The position numbers were made by a program, and so were the translations under genes. From contig JACKOF010000001.1 of assembly GCA_024234435.1 (NCBI GenBank), forward strand, positions 1,674,001-1,738,000: 64,000 bases of DNA, read 5' to 3'. Below are positions 53,049 through 63,298 of this stretch, one piece after another. Within the stretch, counting starts at the first letter, position 1, and every line of letters starts with the position of its first letter. The notes beneath the pieces were generated by a model. That model was not told where the DNA came from, did no database searches, and saw only the letters and a list, made by a program, of their open reading frames with translations. The stretch comes from Pseudomonadales bacterium (GTDB lineage Bacteria; Pseudomonadota; Gammaproteobacteria; Pseudomonadales; Porticoccaceae).

Positions 53049-53885
53049 TCAGTTTGCCTGCCTGATATGCACATCGCGCTGCGGGAAAGGGATTGTAATG
53101 CCAGCCTTATCGAAGGCTAGTTTGAGGCGTTCGTGAGTACCGAAGTACACCTCCCAGTATTTAGCTGACTGGCACCACGGTCTGACCAGAATATTTATGG
53201 AACTGTCTGCATGAGCACTGATAAAAATATCCGGCTTCGGGGTATCCAGAATATTTTCATCCTTGGATAATTCTGCACGAATTATCTCCTTCGCCTTGAG
53301 CAGATCGTCTTCGTAGCTGATACCAAAAGTCATATCCACCCTTCGCACAGGCTCACAGAAGATATTTTTAACACAGCCATTTGATAGCGTGCCATTTGGA
53401 ATGATGATTTTCTCGTTATCGCGAGTCAGCAGAATTGTGTTAAATATCTGTATTTCCTGCACCACCCCGCGATAGCCCTGAGCCTCAATTTCATCTCCCG
53501 CTTTAAACGGTTTAAAGAATAGAATCAGCACACCACCAGCAAAATTCGACAAGCTGCCTTGCAATGCCAGGCCAACAGCCAGACCTGCTGCGCCCAACAA
53601 AGCAATAAGCGAAGTGGTTTCAACGCCAACCATTGAGGCAAAAATCACCAGTAAAATCGCTTTCAAAAAGATGGACACAATACTGTGAAGAAAACGGGCC
53701 AGTGTTGCTTCTGTATTCGCCTTATTCAGCCCCCTGTCCATAATATCCATCATTCGGCCAATCACCCACCAACCGACCGCCAGAACAATCAACGCAGTGA
53801 ATAGCTTCATGCCGTAAGTCATGAATATATCCATTGACGTATTCATCAACTCCTCACTGTTCAGTTTTTTCAGAACTTCATTCAT
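53049..53885 (-). CDS. mscS: Small-conductance mechanosensitive channel (MscS family)
   Basis: A 278-residue channel subunit with three N-terminal helices (residues about 20-130), the pore helix LLGAAGLAVGLALQGSLSNF rich in Ala and Gly, and the beta domain FFKPFKAGDEIEAQGYRGVV, TRDNEKIIIPNGTLSNG. It opens under membrane tension to release solutes. It sits between two polyamine genes and the marC-type gene, 75 bp from the latter, and could be co-transcribed with it. Confidence 0.92.
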   Translation of the reverse strand: MNEVLKKLNSEELMNTSMDIFMTYGMKLFTALIVLAVGWWVIGRMMDIMDRGLNKANTEATLARFLHSIVSIFLKAILLVIFASMVGVETTSLIALLGAAGLAVGLALQGSLSNFAGGVLILFFKPFKAGDEIEAQGYRGVVQEIQIFNTILLTRDNEKIIIPNGTLSNGCVKNIFCEPVRRVDMTFGISYEDDLLKAKEIIRAELSKDENILDTPKPDIFISAHADSSINILVRPWCQSAKYWEVYFGTHERLKLAFDKAGITIPFPQRDVHIRQAN

Positions 53886-53960
53886 TATTTATCTCCACGT
53901 CATCAGCGCTTCAACAGTGTCTTGATCATGTCATCCTCTGGCTTTTTTTGCAGGCTATCG

Positions 53961-54569
53961 TTACAAATTGAAATACAGCCTGATACCGGAAAGTGTATTG
54001 GCCGCGGCTACCGAAGACAGCACAAGTCCCATAACCCGACTGACTACGCTTGCCCCGCTGCTGCCAATCAACTTATTGATATGCCCTGAGGCCATCATCA
54101 GAATATAAGTCACCAACAGCACGGAAAACATGACACCTACGGTTTGGGCCTGCTGCCAGAGATTAAAGTGGGCACTCTCGGTCATCAGTACTGCGGCCAG
54201 CATCGCACCCGGGCCAGCAATTGAAGGTACAGCCAGAGGATAAATGGCCGTGTCATGATGATCTTCGACAATACGCAATTCTTCTTCAGGTTTACTCTCA
54301 CCAAAAATCATCGATAACGCAAAAATGAATAACACAATGCCGCCGGCAATCTGAAAAGCCGCAAGCGGAACCGACATTGCGGTCAGAATCAACTCCCCCG
54401 CGACCACAAAGAACAATAGAATTGCGGCAGAAACCAGCGTCGCTATCAGCGCAATTTTTCGTCTGGCCTTGTCGTCGTATTGGTTTGTCACCGCAATAAA
54501 TACGGGGATAGTTCCAACCGGATCGATAACGGCAAAGAAGATAATAAAGGTTGCGACAATATCAATCAT
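53961..54569 (-). CDS. MarC-family integral membrane protein
   Basis: A 202-residue protein with six hydrophobic helices and the MarC signature: FFAVIDPVGTIPVFIAVTNQYDD at the start, IAGGIVLFIFALSMIFG and AVPSIAGPGAMLAAVLM. The family's function is unsettled despite its name. It lies 61 bp downstream of the carboxynorspermidine synthase gene. Confidence 0.9.
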   Translation of the reverse strand: MIDIVATFIIFFAVIDPVGTIPVFIAVTNQYDDKARRKIALIATLVSAAILLFFVVAGELILTAMSVPLAAFQIAGGIVLFIFALSMIFGESKPEEELRIVEDHHDTAIYPLAVPSIAGPGAMLAAVLMTESAHFNLWQQAQTVGVMFSVLLVTYILMMASGHINKLIGSSGASVVSRVMGLVLSSVAAANTLSGIRLYFNL

Positions 54570-54630
54570 ATGCAGCTCGTTTCATATTCAAGCGTTAGCA
54601 TCGTTATCGGCCATCAATGCGTTGGCGGTG

Positions 54631-55818
54631 CTAAAGTTGATAGTCTTCTATTATTTGCCAGGGCAAGCCGTAACGATTCATGTCATCCATAAAGGGGTCC
54701 GGATCAAGCTGTTCCATGTTCCACACCCCCGGCTTCATCCACTTACCTTCCAGCATCATTTTGGCACCGATCATGGCTGGCACGCCGGTGGTGTAGGAAA
54801 TCGCCTGGGATTGGACTTCTTGGTAGCAGTCCTGGTGATCTTTGATCTGGTAGATATAGATGGTTTTTTCCTGACCATTTTTGAGTCCGGTCACCACACA
54901 GCCAATACAAGTTTTACCCTTGGTTCGCGGGCCTAAACTGGCGGGGTCCGGCAGCAGTGCTTTCAAAAATTGAATCGGGACAATCTGCTGCCCCTGAAAC
55001 TCAACCGGCTCGATACCGGTCATACCCACGTTGCCCAGCACTTCCAGATGCTTGAGGTAACTTTCACCAAAACTCATCCAGAACTGAGCTTTTCTAAGCG
55101 TTGGAAAATGTTTGGTGAGAGACTCCAGCTCTTCGTGATACATTCGGTAAATGTTGTACGTACCAACACCATCAGGGCACGTAAATGGCTGATGATGTGA
55201 CATGGCCGGGGTCGTTACAAAATCACCATTTTCCCAGTGACGACATTCAGCTGTTACTTCTCGAATGTTAATTTCCGGATTGAAATTGGTAGCAAACGGA
55301 TAACCGTGATCACCACCATTGACATCGATAATATCCAGGGTATGAATTTCGTCAAAATAATGTTTTGCGGCATAGGCAGTGAACATGTTGGTCGCACCGG
55401 GATCAAACCCGGAACCGAGCAGCGCCATCAAGCCCGCTTTTTCAAACTTTTCCTGATAAGCCCACTGCCACTTGTATTCAAATTTGGCGGTATCCAAAGG
55501 CTCGTAATTCGCGGTATCCAGATAGTTAACACCTGTCTCGAGGCAGGCGTCCATAATGGTGAGATCCTGATACGGCAGAGCAACGTTAATCACCAGTTCC
55601 GGTTTGATGCTGTTAATCAGCGTCACCAGCTCCGGCACATTATCGGCATCAACCTGCGCGGTTTTAATATGTCCGCCAATTTGCGCAGCTATGGCTTTGC
55701 ATTTTTCTTCATTGCGGCTGGCCAGGGTGATATCGGAAAACACCTCGGCAACCTGTGCACATTTATGCGTAACTACCTGACCGACGCCACCGGCACCAAT
55801 AATTAATACTCTGGACAC
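54631..55818 (-). CDS. Carboxynorspermidine synthase (saccharopine dehydrogenase family)
   Basis: A 395-residue NAD(P)-dependent enzyme with an N-terminal Rossmann motif VLIIGAGGVGQVVTHKC and family segments LVINVALPYQDLTIMDACLE, LLGSGFDPGATNMFTAYAAK and DVNGGDHGYPFATNFNPEIN. It joins aspartate semialdehyde with putrescine or diaminopropane to give carboxyspermidine or carboxynorspermidine. It belongs with nspC (51646), speB and speA in this segment, giving spermidine without S-adenosylmethionine decarboxylase. Lysine saccharopine metabolism is a less likely alternative. Confidence 0.88.
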   Translation of the reverse strand: MSRVLIIGAGGVGQVVTHKCAQVAEVFSDITLASRNEEKCKAIAAQIGGHIKTAQVDADNVPELVTLINSIKPELVINVALPYQDLTIMDACLETGVNYLDTANYEPLDTAKFEYKWQWAYQEKFEKAGLMALLGSGFDPGATNMFTAYAAKHYFDEIHTLDIIDVNGGDHGYPFATNFNPEINIREVTAECRHWENGDFVTTPAMSHHQPFTCPDGVGTYNIYRMYHEELESLTKHFPTLRKAQFWMSFGESYLKHLEVLGNVGMTGIEPVEFQGQQIVPIQFLKALLPDPASLGPRTKGKTCIGCVVTGLKNGQEKTIYIYQIKDHQDCYQEVQSQAISYTTGVPAMIGAKMMLEGKWMKPGVWNMEQLDPDPFMDDMNRYGLPWQIIEDYQL

Positions 55819-55895
55819 AACAATTACTCCTTAATCTCGAGCGAAAACCTGAAAAAAAATAAAACGACTGTCGATGAAACGTTACTATTGTTCCA

Positions 55896-57836
55896 TTAAT
55901 CTTCTTTCTCGTAATAAGTATACCCCTGCATACTCGCATTGAACGTCTTAATCATTTGCTGACGTTCGCGTGCAGTAATACGCCCTTCTCTGACGGCCCG
56001 CTCTGCAGTATTGCGATAGCGCAGTTGCATGGCAGACGGCTGATACTCTACATAACTCAACACATCGGCAATATTGTCGCCGTGAATTTCCTTCACAAAT
56101 TCAAAACCACCATCACTATTGAGGCGAACGCTCACCACATTGGTATCACCAAACAGGTTATGCAAATCACCCAGTGTCTCCTGATAGGCCCCTACCAGAA
56201 ATACCCCAAGGTAGTATTCTTCGGCGTCCTTCAAACTATGCAATGGCAAGGTTTTTTCAACCTCTGACTCACTGATAAACCGGTCAATTTTTCCATCACA
56301 ATCGCAGGTGATATCGGCCAGAACCGCCTGCCGGTCAGGTCTTTCATCAAGCCTGTGAATGGGCATTATCGGAAACAATTGATCGATCGCCCAGATGTCG
56401 GGCAGCGATTGAAACAGACTGAAATTACCGTAATAGATATCCGCCAGTGAGAATTTCAGGCCTTCCAGATCTGATGGAACCCGCTCCATGGATTCGATCA
56501 GTTCGGCAATGCAGTGCAAAATGTCCAGAAACAGATTTTCAGCAATCGACATCTGTCGCAGGGTAATCTGGCCGCGCTTAAATAGCGCGCGCACTTCATC
56601 GCGATAGAAATGGGCATCGTTGTAGCATTCCTGAGCCCTGCGAGCTTCCAGATAGCCACGTATTTCGCGCAACTGGCTGATTAAGGGGTGATCATCCGCA
56701 CTGGTATCCGGCAGGTTAATCGCCTCAAAGCTGGTGGTATCAAGAATGTTAAACAGTAGCACCGAAGAATAAGCCACCGTTGCTCGACCAGATTCGGTCA
56801 CAATTACCGGATGATCAATATCGTATTCACCCAATGTGCTGATCAGCGTATCAACAATATCTTCGCAATATTCCGCCAAACCGTAATTGCGGCTCTGCTC
56901 TTCGCTACTCTGGGCGCCGGAATAGTCAACAGCCAGCCCTCCGCCAAGGTCGATATGCGTCAGCGATGCCCCCTCCCTCACCAGATCCACATAGTGACGA
57001 CAGGCTTCAATCACACCACCGCGAATATCCTGAATATTCGGAATCTGAGAACCGAGGTGGCAGTGCAACAACTTGAGGCAGTCGAGCATGCCTTCCTGCT
57101 TTAGCGTGTCCACAACCTCAATCAGCTGGGTTGAGGTGAGACCAAACACGCTGCGATCACCGCTGGTGGAATTCCAGTGTCCGCTAACCCGGCTGGTCAT
57201 TTTGATGCGCACACCCACGGTAGGCGAAATATCGAGAGCCTTGCTACGTTCGATAATCAATGGCAACTCAACGGGCGTTTCAATCACAAAAAAACAGTTG
57301 AAGCCGAGCTTTATGGCCTGAAGCCCTAGGTCAATAAACTCCTGATCCTTGTAGCCGTTGCAGATAATGAGACTACCTGGCTCTTCAAGAGTGGACAGTG
57401 CCGCAATCATTTCAGGTTTACTACCCACCTCAAAACCATGCTGATAACGAGCGCCAAAATGGGCAATTTCTTCCACCACCTGAGCTTGCTGGTTGACCTT
57501 GATAGGGTAAACACCACGGTAAATATTCTGGTATCCCAGCTTATCGATAACCTCACGAAAGGTTTCGTTGAGGCGCATAATCTGAGCATCGAGAATGTTC
57601 TCAATCCGCAGTAACACCGGCATTTGCAGATCACGCTCAATCATCCCGTCAACAATATCCATCAACGGCACAGAAGTATTCAGTGTCTTCGCCGTTACCT
57701 GGCCATCGACAGACAAGCCAAAATAATCATTCCCCCACCGCTCTACTCCGTAAAGCTGTGCGGAGTCATCAACACTCCAGGAGTCATCAACGTTTGATAA
57801 TTGATCGCCAGAAGAGGCATGTTCTTGTTGTTTCAA
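55896..57836 (-). CDS. speA: Biosynthetic arginine decarboxylase
   Basis: A 646-residue PLP enzyme, the usual SpeA length. The PLP lysine is in IYRGVYPIKVNQQAQVVEEI, with GFEVGSKPEMIAALSTL, HCHLGSQIPNIQDIRGGVIE, THIDLGGGLAVDYSGAQ and SVDDSAQLYGVERWG at the N-terminus. It makes agmatine from arginine, the first step of the putrescine route. It lies 77 bp upstream of the carboxynorspermidine synthase gene. Confidence 0.95.
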   Translation of the reverse strand: MKQQEHASSGDQLSNVDDSWSVDDSAQLYGVERWGNDYFGLSVDGQVTAKTLNTSVPLMDIVDGMIERDLQMPVLLRIENILDAQIMRLNETFREVIDKLGYQNIYRGVYPIKVNQQAQVVEEIAHFGARYQHGFEVGSKPEMIAALSTLEEPGSLIICNGYKDQEFIDLGLQAIKLGFNCFFVIETPVELPLIIERSKALDISPTVGVRIKMTSRVSGHWNSTSGDRSVFGLTSTQLIEVVDTLKQEGMLDCLKLLHCHLGSQIPNIQDIRGGVIEACRHYVDLVREGASLTHIDLGGGLAVDYSGAQSSEEQSRNYGLAEYCEDIVDTLISTLGEYDIDHPVIVTESGRATVAYSSVLLFNILDTTSFEAINLPDTSADDHPLISQLREIRGYLEARRAQECYNDAHFYRDEVRALFKRGQITLRQMSIAENLFLDILHCIAELIESMERVPSDLEGLKFSLADIYYGNFSLFQSLPDIWAIDQLFPIMPIHRLDERPDRQAVLADITCDCDGKIDRFISESEVEKTLPLHSLKDAEEYYLGVFLVGAYQETLGDLHNLFGDTNVVSVRLNSDGGFEFVKEIHGDNIADVLSYVEYQPSAMQLRYRNTAERAVREGRITARERQQMIKTFNASMQGYTYYEKED

Positions 57837-57860
57837 AGGAATCTCCCGGACAGCAAGAAT

Positions 57861-57885
57861 AAAATAAAAAATGCGCCGAAGCGCA
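57861..57885 (-). terminator. Intrinsic terminator after RND pump gene
   Basis: TGCGC (57872-57876) and GCGCA (57881-57885) form a stem around CGAA. On the minus strand this reads TGCGC-TTCG-GCGCA followed by TTTTTTATTTT, a classic UUCG-type terminator. It lies 94 bp past the pump stop at 57979 and 36 bp before speA. Confidence 0.8.
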
Positions 57886-57978
57886 CACTTGAGACGTGTA
57901 ATTCTGCCCCAGAAAAAGGCTTTACGCCATAGTAATTTGGGCTTTTATATCAGATGGCTAGCCTCGATTAACAGGCTA

Positions 57979-60900
57979 TCAGTGCTCTCCCAACCGTTGA
58001 TCGGGCCTTTTATTATGCGCGGCGCCTGTGAGCCTCTCGGAAACACCAACCACTACAACATAAAACAGCGGAATGAAGAAGATCGCCAGCACCGTTGCCG
58101 AAATCATTCCACCTACTACGCCTGTGCCAATAGCATGCTGGCTACCCTGACCGGCACCGGAGGATAACGCCATGGGCAATACGCCAAAAGTGAAGGCTAA
58201 CGATGTCATAATAATAGGCCGGATTCTAAGCCGTGCAGCCCGAATAGTGGCATCAACAACGGTATGTCCCTGCTCATAGAGCGTGCGAGCAAACTCGACA
58301 ATCAGAATGGCATTTTTGGCCGATAGACCGACGGTGGTTAATAATCCGACCTGGAAAAAAATGTCATTACTCAGGCCTCGCAATAAAGTTGCTATCACAG
58401 CACCCACCAAACCCAAGGGTACAACCAGCATCACAGAAAAGGGAATGGACCAACTTTCATACAGCGCCGCCAGACAAAGGAAAACCACTAGCAGCGATAA
58501 TGCATAAAGAATATACACCTGCGAACCCGATTCAATTTCATCCAGCGAAATAGCGCTATACGCCATCCCAATACCATTGGGCAGCTGGCTGGCATGCTCC
58601 GCCAGAGCTTTCATGGCATCCCCGGTACTATATCCGTCAGAGGGTGCCCCCAGAATCTCCATTGCCGGGATACCGTTGTAGCGCACCAGCTTGGTGGGAC
58701 CATAACGCCACTCGCCATGGCTAAACGCACTGAAAGGCACCATTTCGCCCTTGCTATTCCGTACAGACCACTTATCAAAATCTTCCGGCGAAATACGGGC
58801 GTCAATATCTCCCTGAACATAAACGCGCTTTACCCTTCCGCGATCGATAAAATCATTAACATAGCGTGACCCCCAGGCAGCAGATAGCGTATCGTAAATG
58901 TCATTAAGCTGCAGGTTGTAAACCCGGGCCTTTTCTTCGTCGATAATCACTTCGTATTGAGGCGCATCATCAACGCCCGAATGCAATACCTGTGTTAATC
59001 GGCTATCGCTACGTGCAGCATGAAGAAATTGATCTTTGGCGGCATTGAGTACCTCATGGCCAAGCCCCGCGCGATCCTGAAGGAAAAGGTCGAAGCCCAT
59101 CGCACTGCCGAGCTCCGGTATTGCCGCAGGTACAACCGGCACAACGAAGGCATCCTTGATGGCAGAAAATCTGCCGTAAGCGCGCCCAGCCAAACTGAAG
59201 ATATCAGTAACTTCACCCTCTCTCTCTTCCCAATGCTTCAGGTGAACAAACGCCATCCCCATATTCTGGCCCCGCCCGGAGAAACTGAACCCCGTTACAG
59301 TAAACACGGCTTTTACCAGACCACCCTCTTCTTCGAGCAAATAATCCTCAATGGAATCCATTACCACTTGTGTTCGCTCGGCAGTCGCATTCGAGGGTAG
59401 CTGCGCCAATACAAACATCATGCCTTGGTCCTCATCGGCAAGAAAAGCTGTGGGCAGGCGTGCAAACAACACGCCCAGTGCAACCACTATCGCCATGAAT
59501 ACCGCCAGATAGCGTTTGCGCTGTTTTAGTACTCTCGATACCGCATTTTCATAACCACGGGTACTTTTATCAAAGAACCGGTTAAACCAGCCAAAAAAAC
59601 CTTTTTTATGCTTGTGATCCGTATCTTTCAAACGCAGTAACGTCACACATAATGCGGGAGTAAAAATCAGCGCTACCAACACAGAGAGCACCATCGCAGT
59701 CACAATGGTAATCGAGAACTGACGATAGATAACTCCGGCGGACCCACCAAAAAATGCCATCGGGATAAACACGGCAGACAACACCAACCCAATACCCACC
59801 AGCGCACTTTGTATCTGACTCATGGATTTTCGGGTAGCTTCTTTTACCGAAAGGTTTTCCTCTTCTATTACTCGCTCAACATTTTCCACCACCACGATGG
59901 CGTCATCCACCAGCAAGCCAATAGCCAGCACCATGGCGTACATCGTCAGAACATTGATGTTGTATCCCAACGATAACAGCACAGTAAAGGTGCCCAACAT
60001 CACAATAGGAACGGCAAGTGCCGGTATCAACGTGGCGCGGAAATTCTGTAAAAACAGATACATCACCAAAAATACCAGTACGAAAGCCTCAATCAATGTT
60101 TCGATAACCGACATGATAGATGCTTTCACGACCGGGGCTGCTTCCAAGGGATAAACCGCCTTCACACCCTCGGGGAAATACGCCTCCAGCTCTCCCATGA
60201 GCTGCTTTACTCGTGCCGCGGTTTCCAAAACGTTTTCACCGCTGGCAAGCCTTAAGGCCAATCCGGAAGCGGGAATGCCATTAAATTTCCCCACCAGAGA
60301 AAAGTTCTCTGCACCAAGCGCTATCTCGGCAACATCGCGCAGCCGCACCTGAGAGCCATCCGCATTGACCTTCAATAAAATGTTTTCGAACTCTTCAACG
60401 GACTGAAGCCGCGTTTTACTGGTTACCGTAGCGTTGAGCTGTACTCCCTGACGTGCGGGCAAGCCGCCTAACTGACCGGCGGAGACCTGAATATTCTGTG
60501 CTTTGATTGCCGCAGAAATATCGCTGGGAATTAGCTGATAACTGTAGAGCTTGTCCGGATCCAGCCATATCCGCATGGCGTAAGGCGAACCGAATTGAAT
60601 AAAGTCCCCCACACCGGGAACACGTGATATGGGGTCACGCAGATTAGAGGCAATGTAATTACCCAGATCAAAATTATCCATGCGGCCACTTTCGTCCACA
60701 AAGCCGATGACCAACATAAAGTTACGCTGATACTTGGCTACCCGGACGCCTTCCCGACGCACTTCTTCCGGTAATAGTGGCGTGGCCAGCTGAAGCTTAT
60801 TCTGTACCTGAACCTGAGCAATATTAGGGTCTATGCCCTGATTGAAGGTAACAATAATCGACATACTGCCATCGGCTTCACTGGTCGACGTCATATAACG

Positions 60901-61125
60901 CAACCCATCAAGACCATTCATCTGCTGCTCAATAACCTGAACCACTGTGTCCTGAACAGTCTGCGCAGAAGCACCAGGATAGGTGACATTAATAGAAACA
61001 GCGGGCGGTGCAATATCGGGATAATGCGTAACCGGCAGCCTGGAAATAGACAGCACACCGGTCAGCATAATGACAATAGCAATGACCCAGGCAAAGATGG
61101 GGCGATCTATAAAAAAGCTGGACAT
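57979..61125 (-). CDS. RND multidrug efflux pump inner-membrane transporter, AcrB/MexB type
   Basis: A 1048-residue RND permease very close to the AcrB/MexB pattern: N-terminal FFIDRPIFAWVIAIVIMLTG, VTYPGASAQTVQDTVVQVIE, MYAMVLAIGLLVDDAIVVVE (proton-relay aspartates), VGLLTTVGLSAKNAILIVEF and SHAIGTGVVGGMISAT-like end. It forms a tripartite pump with the adaptor encoded 11 bp upstream. The outer-membrane channel is not in view. Confidence 0.95.
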   Translation of the reverse strand: MSSFFIDRPIFAWVIAIVIMLTGVLSISRLPVTHYPDIAPPAVSINVTYPGASAQTVQDTVVQVIEQQMNGLDGLRYMTSTSEADGSMSIIVTFNQGIDPNIAQVQVQNKLQLATPLLPEEVRREGVRVAKYQRNFMLVIGFVDESGRMDNFDLGNYIASNLRDPISRVPGVGDFIQFGSPYAMRIWLDPDKLYSYQLIPSDISAAIKAQNIQVSAGQLGGLPARQGVQLNATVTSKTRLQSVEEFENILLKVNADGSQVRLRDVAEIALGAENFSLVGKFNGIPASGLALRLASGENVLETAARVKQLMGELEAYFPEGVKAVYPLEAAPVVKASIMSVIETLIEAFVLVFLVMYLFLQNFRATLIPALAVPIVMLGTFTVLLSLGYNINVLTMYAMVLAIGLLVDDAIVVVENVERVIEEENLSVKEATRKSMSQIQSALVGIGLVLSAVFIPMAFFGGSAGVIYRQFSITIVTAMVLSVLVALIFTPALCVTLLRLKDTDHKHKKGFFGWFNRFFDKSTRGYENAVSRVLKQRKRYLAVFMAIVVALGVLFARLPTAFLADEDQGMMFVLAQLPSNATAERTQVVMDSIEDYLLEEEGGLVKAVFTVTGFSFSGRGQNMGMAFVHLKHWEEREGEVTDIFSLAGRAYGRFSAIKDAFVVPVVPAAIPELGSAMGFDLFLQDRAGLGHEVLNAAKDQFLHAARSDSRLTQVLHSGVDDAPQYEVIIDEEKARVYNLQLNDIYDTLSAAWGSRYVNDFIDRGRVKRVYVQGDIDARISPEDFDKWSVRNSKGEMVPFSAFSHGEWRYGPTKLVRYNGIPAMEILGAPSDGYSTGDAMKALAEHASQLPNGIGMAYSAISLDEIESGSQVYILYALSLLVVFLCLAALYESWSIPFSVMLVVPLGLVGAVIATLLRGLSNDIFFQVGLLTTVGLSAKNAILIVEFARTLYEQGHTVVDATIRAARLRIRPIIMTSLAFTFGVLPMALSSGAGQGSQHAIGTGVVGGMISATVLAIFFIPLFYVVVVGVSERLTGAAHNKRPDQRLGEH

Positions 61126-61136
61126 CTGTCAGTTAC

Positions 61137-62318
61137 TCAACTCTTATCCGTATCGGCAGTCGTCTGCACATCAGACTCTTGGGCTTTTTCATTGCCATCA
61201 GTAAGGTCGGTATCGGGAGCAACATTGGATGCAGGCGTCACCGTAACAGGCACACCTGGGCGCAACATAAACAAGCCCTCTGTTACCACCCGGTCACCAT
61301 TCACCAGCCCCGACGTCACCAACCACTGGTTGCCGACTGACTGCTCGGCGGTCAGTGTTTTTATCTCGACCTGATCACTGTCATTCACCACCCAGGCAAT
61401 GGGGTTGCCCTGAAGGTCACGCTGAACACCCTGCTGCGGCACCAAATACACATTGTCACGCTGACCCGAGTTCAACCGGGTTTTCACAAACATTCCCGGT
61501 AACAACTTACCCTCCGGGTTTGGAAAAACTGCACGTAAAGCCACAGACCCCGTCCCTTCATTTACACTCACCTCAGAGAACTTGAGCATCCCGGGGTGTT
61601 CGAAAACCTGACCACTTTCCAATAAAAGCCTCACCTTCGCGTGCTCATCCTCCGAAACAGTCAATTGACCCGACTCCATTTGTTCACGAAGCCTATAAAG
61701 CTGTTTAACTGGCTGATTGATATCGACATAGATTGGATCAACCTGCTGAATTGTTGCCATAGAAAGGTTCTGGCCATCGGTTACCAGAGCCCCTTCACTG
61801 GCCGAAGAACGGCCGATTTTGCCCGAAATGGGAGCCACTATCCTGGTATAATCCAGGTCAATTTTGGCTATTTCAGCTTCAGCCTGAGCCAGGTCAAGCG
61901 CCGCCATTGCATCATCATATTGCTGCTGACTAACCGCATTGGTTTTCTTAAGCTCTTTGTAGCGTTTGGCTAATCGTTCCGCATTGTTTAGTGTCGCCTG
62001 AGTGCGCTGATACTCCGCCTTATATTTTGCGTCATCAATCTGATACAACAGCTGCCCTTCTTCAACATAACTGCCTTCTTCAAATAAGCGCTTCTTGATA
62101 ATGCCATTTACCTGTGGGCGGACTTCAGCCAGACGATAGGCAACCGTTCTACCTGGCAAGTCGGTTGTCAGATTCAATGTGGTTGGTTGAGCAACAACAA
62201 CGCCCACCGCAGGCGGTGGCATCTGCGGGGCTGTTGACTGTTCTTGGCCACAGCCCGCTATTAGAGCAAGCAGAGTTGTCACCGCAACGACTTTTATGAT
62301 CGAAAACCTTAAATACAC
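61137..62318 (-). CDS. RND efflux membrane-fusion lipoprotein, AcrA/MexA type
   Basis: A 393-residue adaptor starting at GTG (62318). It has a lipoprotein signal with lipobox ALIAGC near residue 23, PGRTVAYRLAEVRPQVNGII, EGSYVEEGQLLYQIDDAKY (lipoyl half), a helical hairpin and DYTRIVAPISGKIGRSSASE. The Shine-Dalgarno AGGAGG is part of an inverted repeat GGAGG-AA-CCTCC (62320-62331) that could fold and limit translation. It is the first gene of the pump operon. Confidence 0.93.
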   Translation of the reverse strand: MYLRFSIIKVVAVTTLLALIAGCGQEQSTAPQMPPPAVGVVVAQPTTLNLTTDLPGRTVAYRLAEVRPQVNGIIKKRLFEEGSYVEEGQLLYQIDDAKYKAEYQRTQATLNNAERLAKRYKELKKTNAVSQQQYDDAMAALDLAQAEAEIAKIDLDYTRIVAPISGKIGRSSASEGALVTDGQNLSMATIQQVDPIYVDINQPVKQLYRLREQMESGQLTVSEDEHAKVRLLLESGQVFEHPGMLKFSEVSVNEGTGSVALRAVFPNPEGKLLPGMFVKTRLNSGQRDNVYLVPQQGVQRDLQGNPIAWVVNDSDQVEIKTLTAEQSVGNQWLVTSGLVNGDRVVTEGLFMLRPGVPVTVTPASNVAPDTDLTDGNEKAQESDVQTTADTDKS

Positions 62319-62384
62319 GGGAGGAACCTCCTAAGGGTAAAGCAGTCATCGGGAATTGAGACAGGCGTAATTTTTCGATACAGT

Positions 62385-62396
62385 GTATTACAATAC
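62385..62396. promoter_or_regulatory. Candidate operator between pump operon and iclR gene
   Basis: GTATTACAATAC is an inverted repeat (GTATT-N2-AATAC) in the 178-bp divergent gap, 66 bp before the pump operon start and 100 bp before the regulator. The position suits an operator; no other support. Confidence 0.4.
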
Positions 62397-62496
62397 GGTT
62401 CAATCATAGTCCCCCAGCCAATTTATGCAACCAAATTCTCGGATTTTCACCCATCAACCTTTACACGTTAGAGACAAATAATGAGAGATCAATAAA

Positions 62497-63261
62497 ATGG
62501 CGCCAAACTCTTGCTCAAATGCAGACAGCAAACAAGGTATACAGGTCATTGCCCGCTCCGCTGATATCATGCGCACATTGAGCAAGCACCCTCAAGGACT
62601 GAGCCTGGCTGCCATTGCCGAGGCGGTTAATCTACCCCGCTCAACCGTTCAACGTATTGTTAATGCACTGCAAGATGAGTTTTTTGTCGAACCTATCGGG
62701 CCGGGTGGCGGGTTTCGACTAGGCCCAGCAATCGGAAGGCTGCTGTACCAGACGCAGGTCGATATCATCACCATAGCGCGCCCATACCTTGAAAGATTGT
62801 GCGAGCAGTTCCAGGAATCCAGTTACTTGAGTGGTATTACTGGCAACAGGGTCTACAGTATCGACAGAGTGATTGCTGAACAGGCTTTGCGTATCGTCTT
62901 CCCTGTTGGTGCTGACGCACCGATGCACACAACAGCACCAGGGAAAGCCCTACTGTCCACTATGGACGCCAAAAAAGTACAGATGTTACTTCCCACGCCA
63001 CTCTCCCGAGAAACGGCCAACACCCTCGGCATATCCGCTCTGATGACTGAACTGGAAATCGTGCAACAGACCAGTATTGCTCACGATTGCGAAGAACAGC
63101 TGCTAGGTGTGTGCTCTTTCGCAACACCGATCAGCACATATCTGGGGACATTTGCCATCGGGGTTGTGTTGCCCGTATCACGCTTGCCCAATCGAAAAGA
63201 AAATATCTGCGCGGCACTAATAGAGTGTAAACAGAGTATAGAAGCCCGAATTGGCGCCTGA
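62497..63261 (+). CDS. IclR-family transcriptional regulator
   Basis: A 254-residue regulator with an N-terminal winged helix (LSLAAIAEAVNLPRSTVQRI then VNALQDEFF, residues about 35-70) and an IclR effector domain (IARPYLERLCEQFQESSYLS, MHTTAPGKALLSTMD, CSFATPISTYLGTFAIGVV). It is divergent from the RND pump operon and is a possible controller of it, though IclR proteins more often regulate catabolic genes. Confidence 0.9.
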   Translation: MAPNSCSNADSKQGIQVIARSADIMRTLSKHPQGLSLAAIAEAVNLPRSTVQRIVNALQDEFFVEPIGPGGGFRLGPAIGRLLYQTQVDIITIARPYLERLCEQFQESSYLSGITGNRVYSIDRVIAEQALRIVFPVGADAPMHTTAPGKALLSTMDAKKVQMLLPTPLSRETANTLGISALMTELEIVQQTSIAHDCEEQLLGVCSFATPISTYLGTFAIGVVLPVSRLPNRKENICAALIECKQSIEARIGA

Positions 63262-63298
63262 ACCTATACGCAAGAAAAGGCATTAAACGCTACACAGG

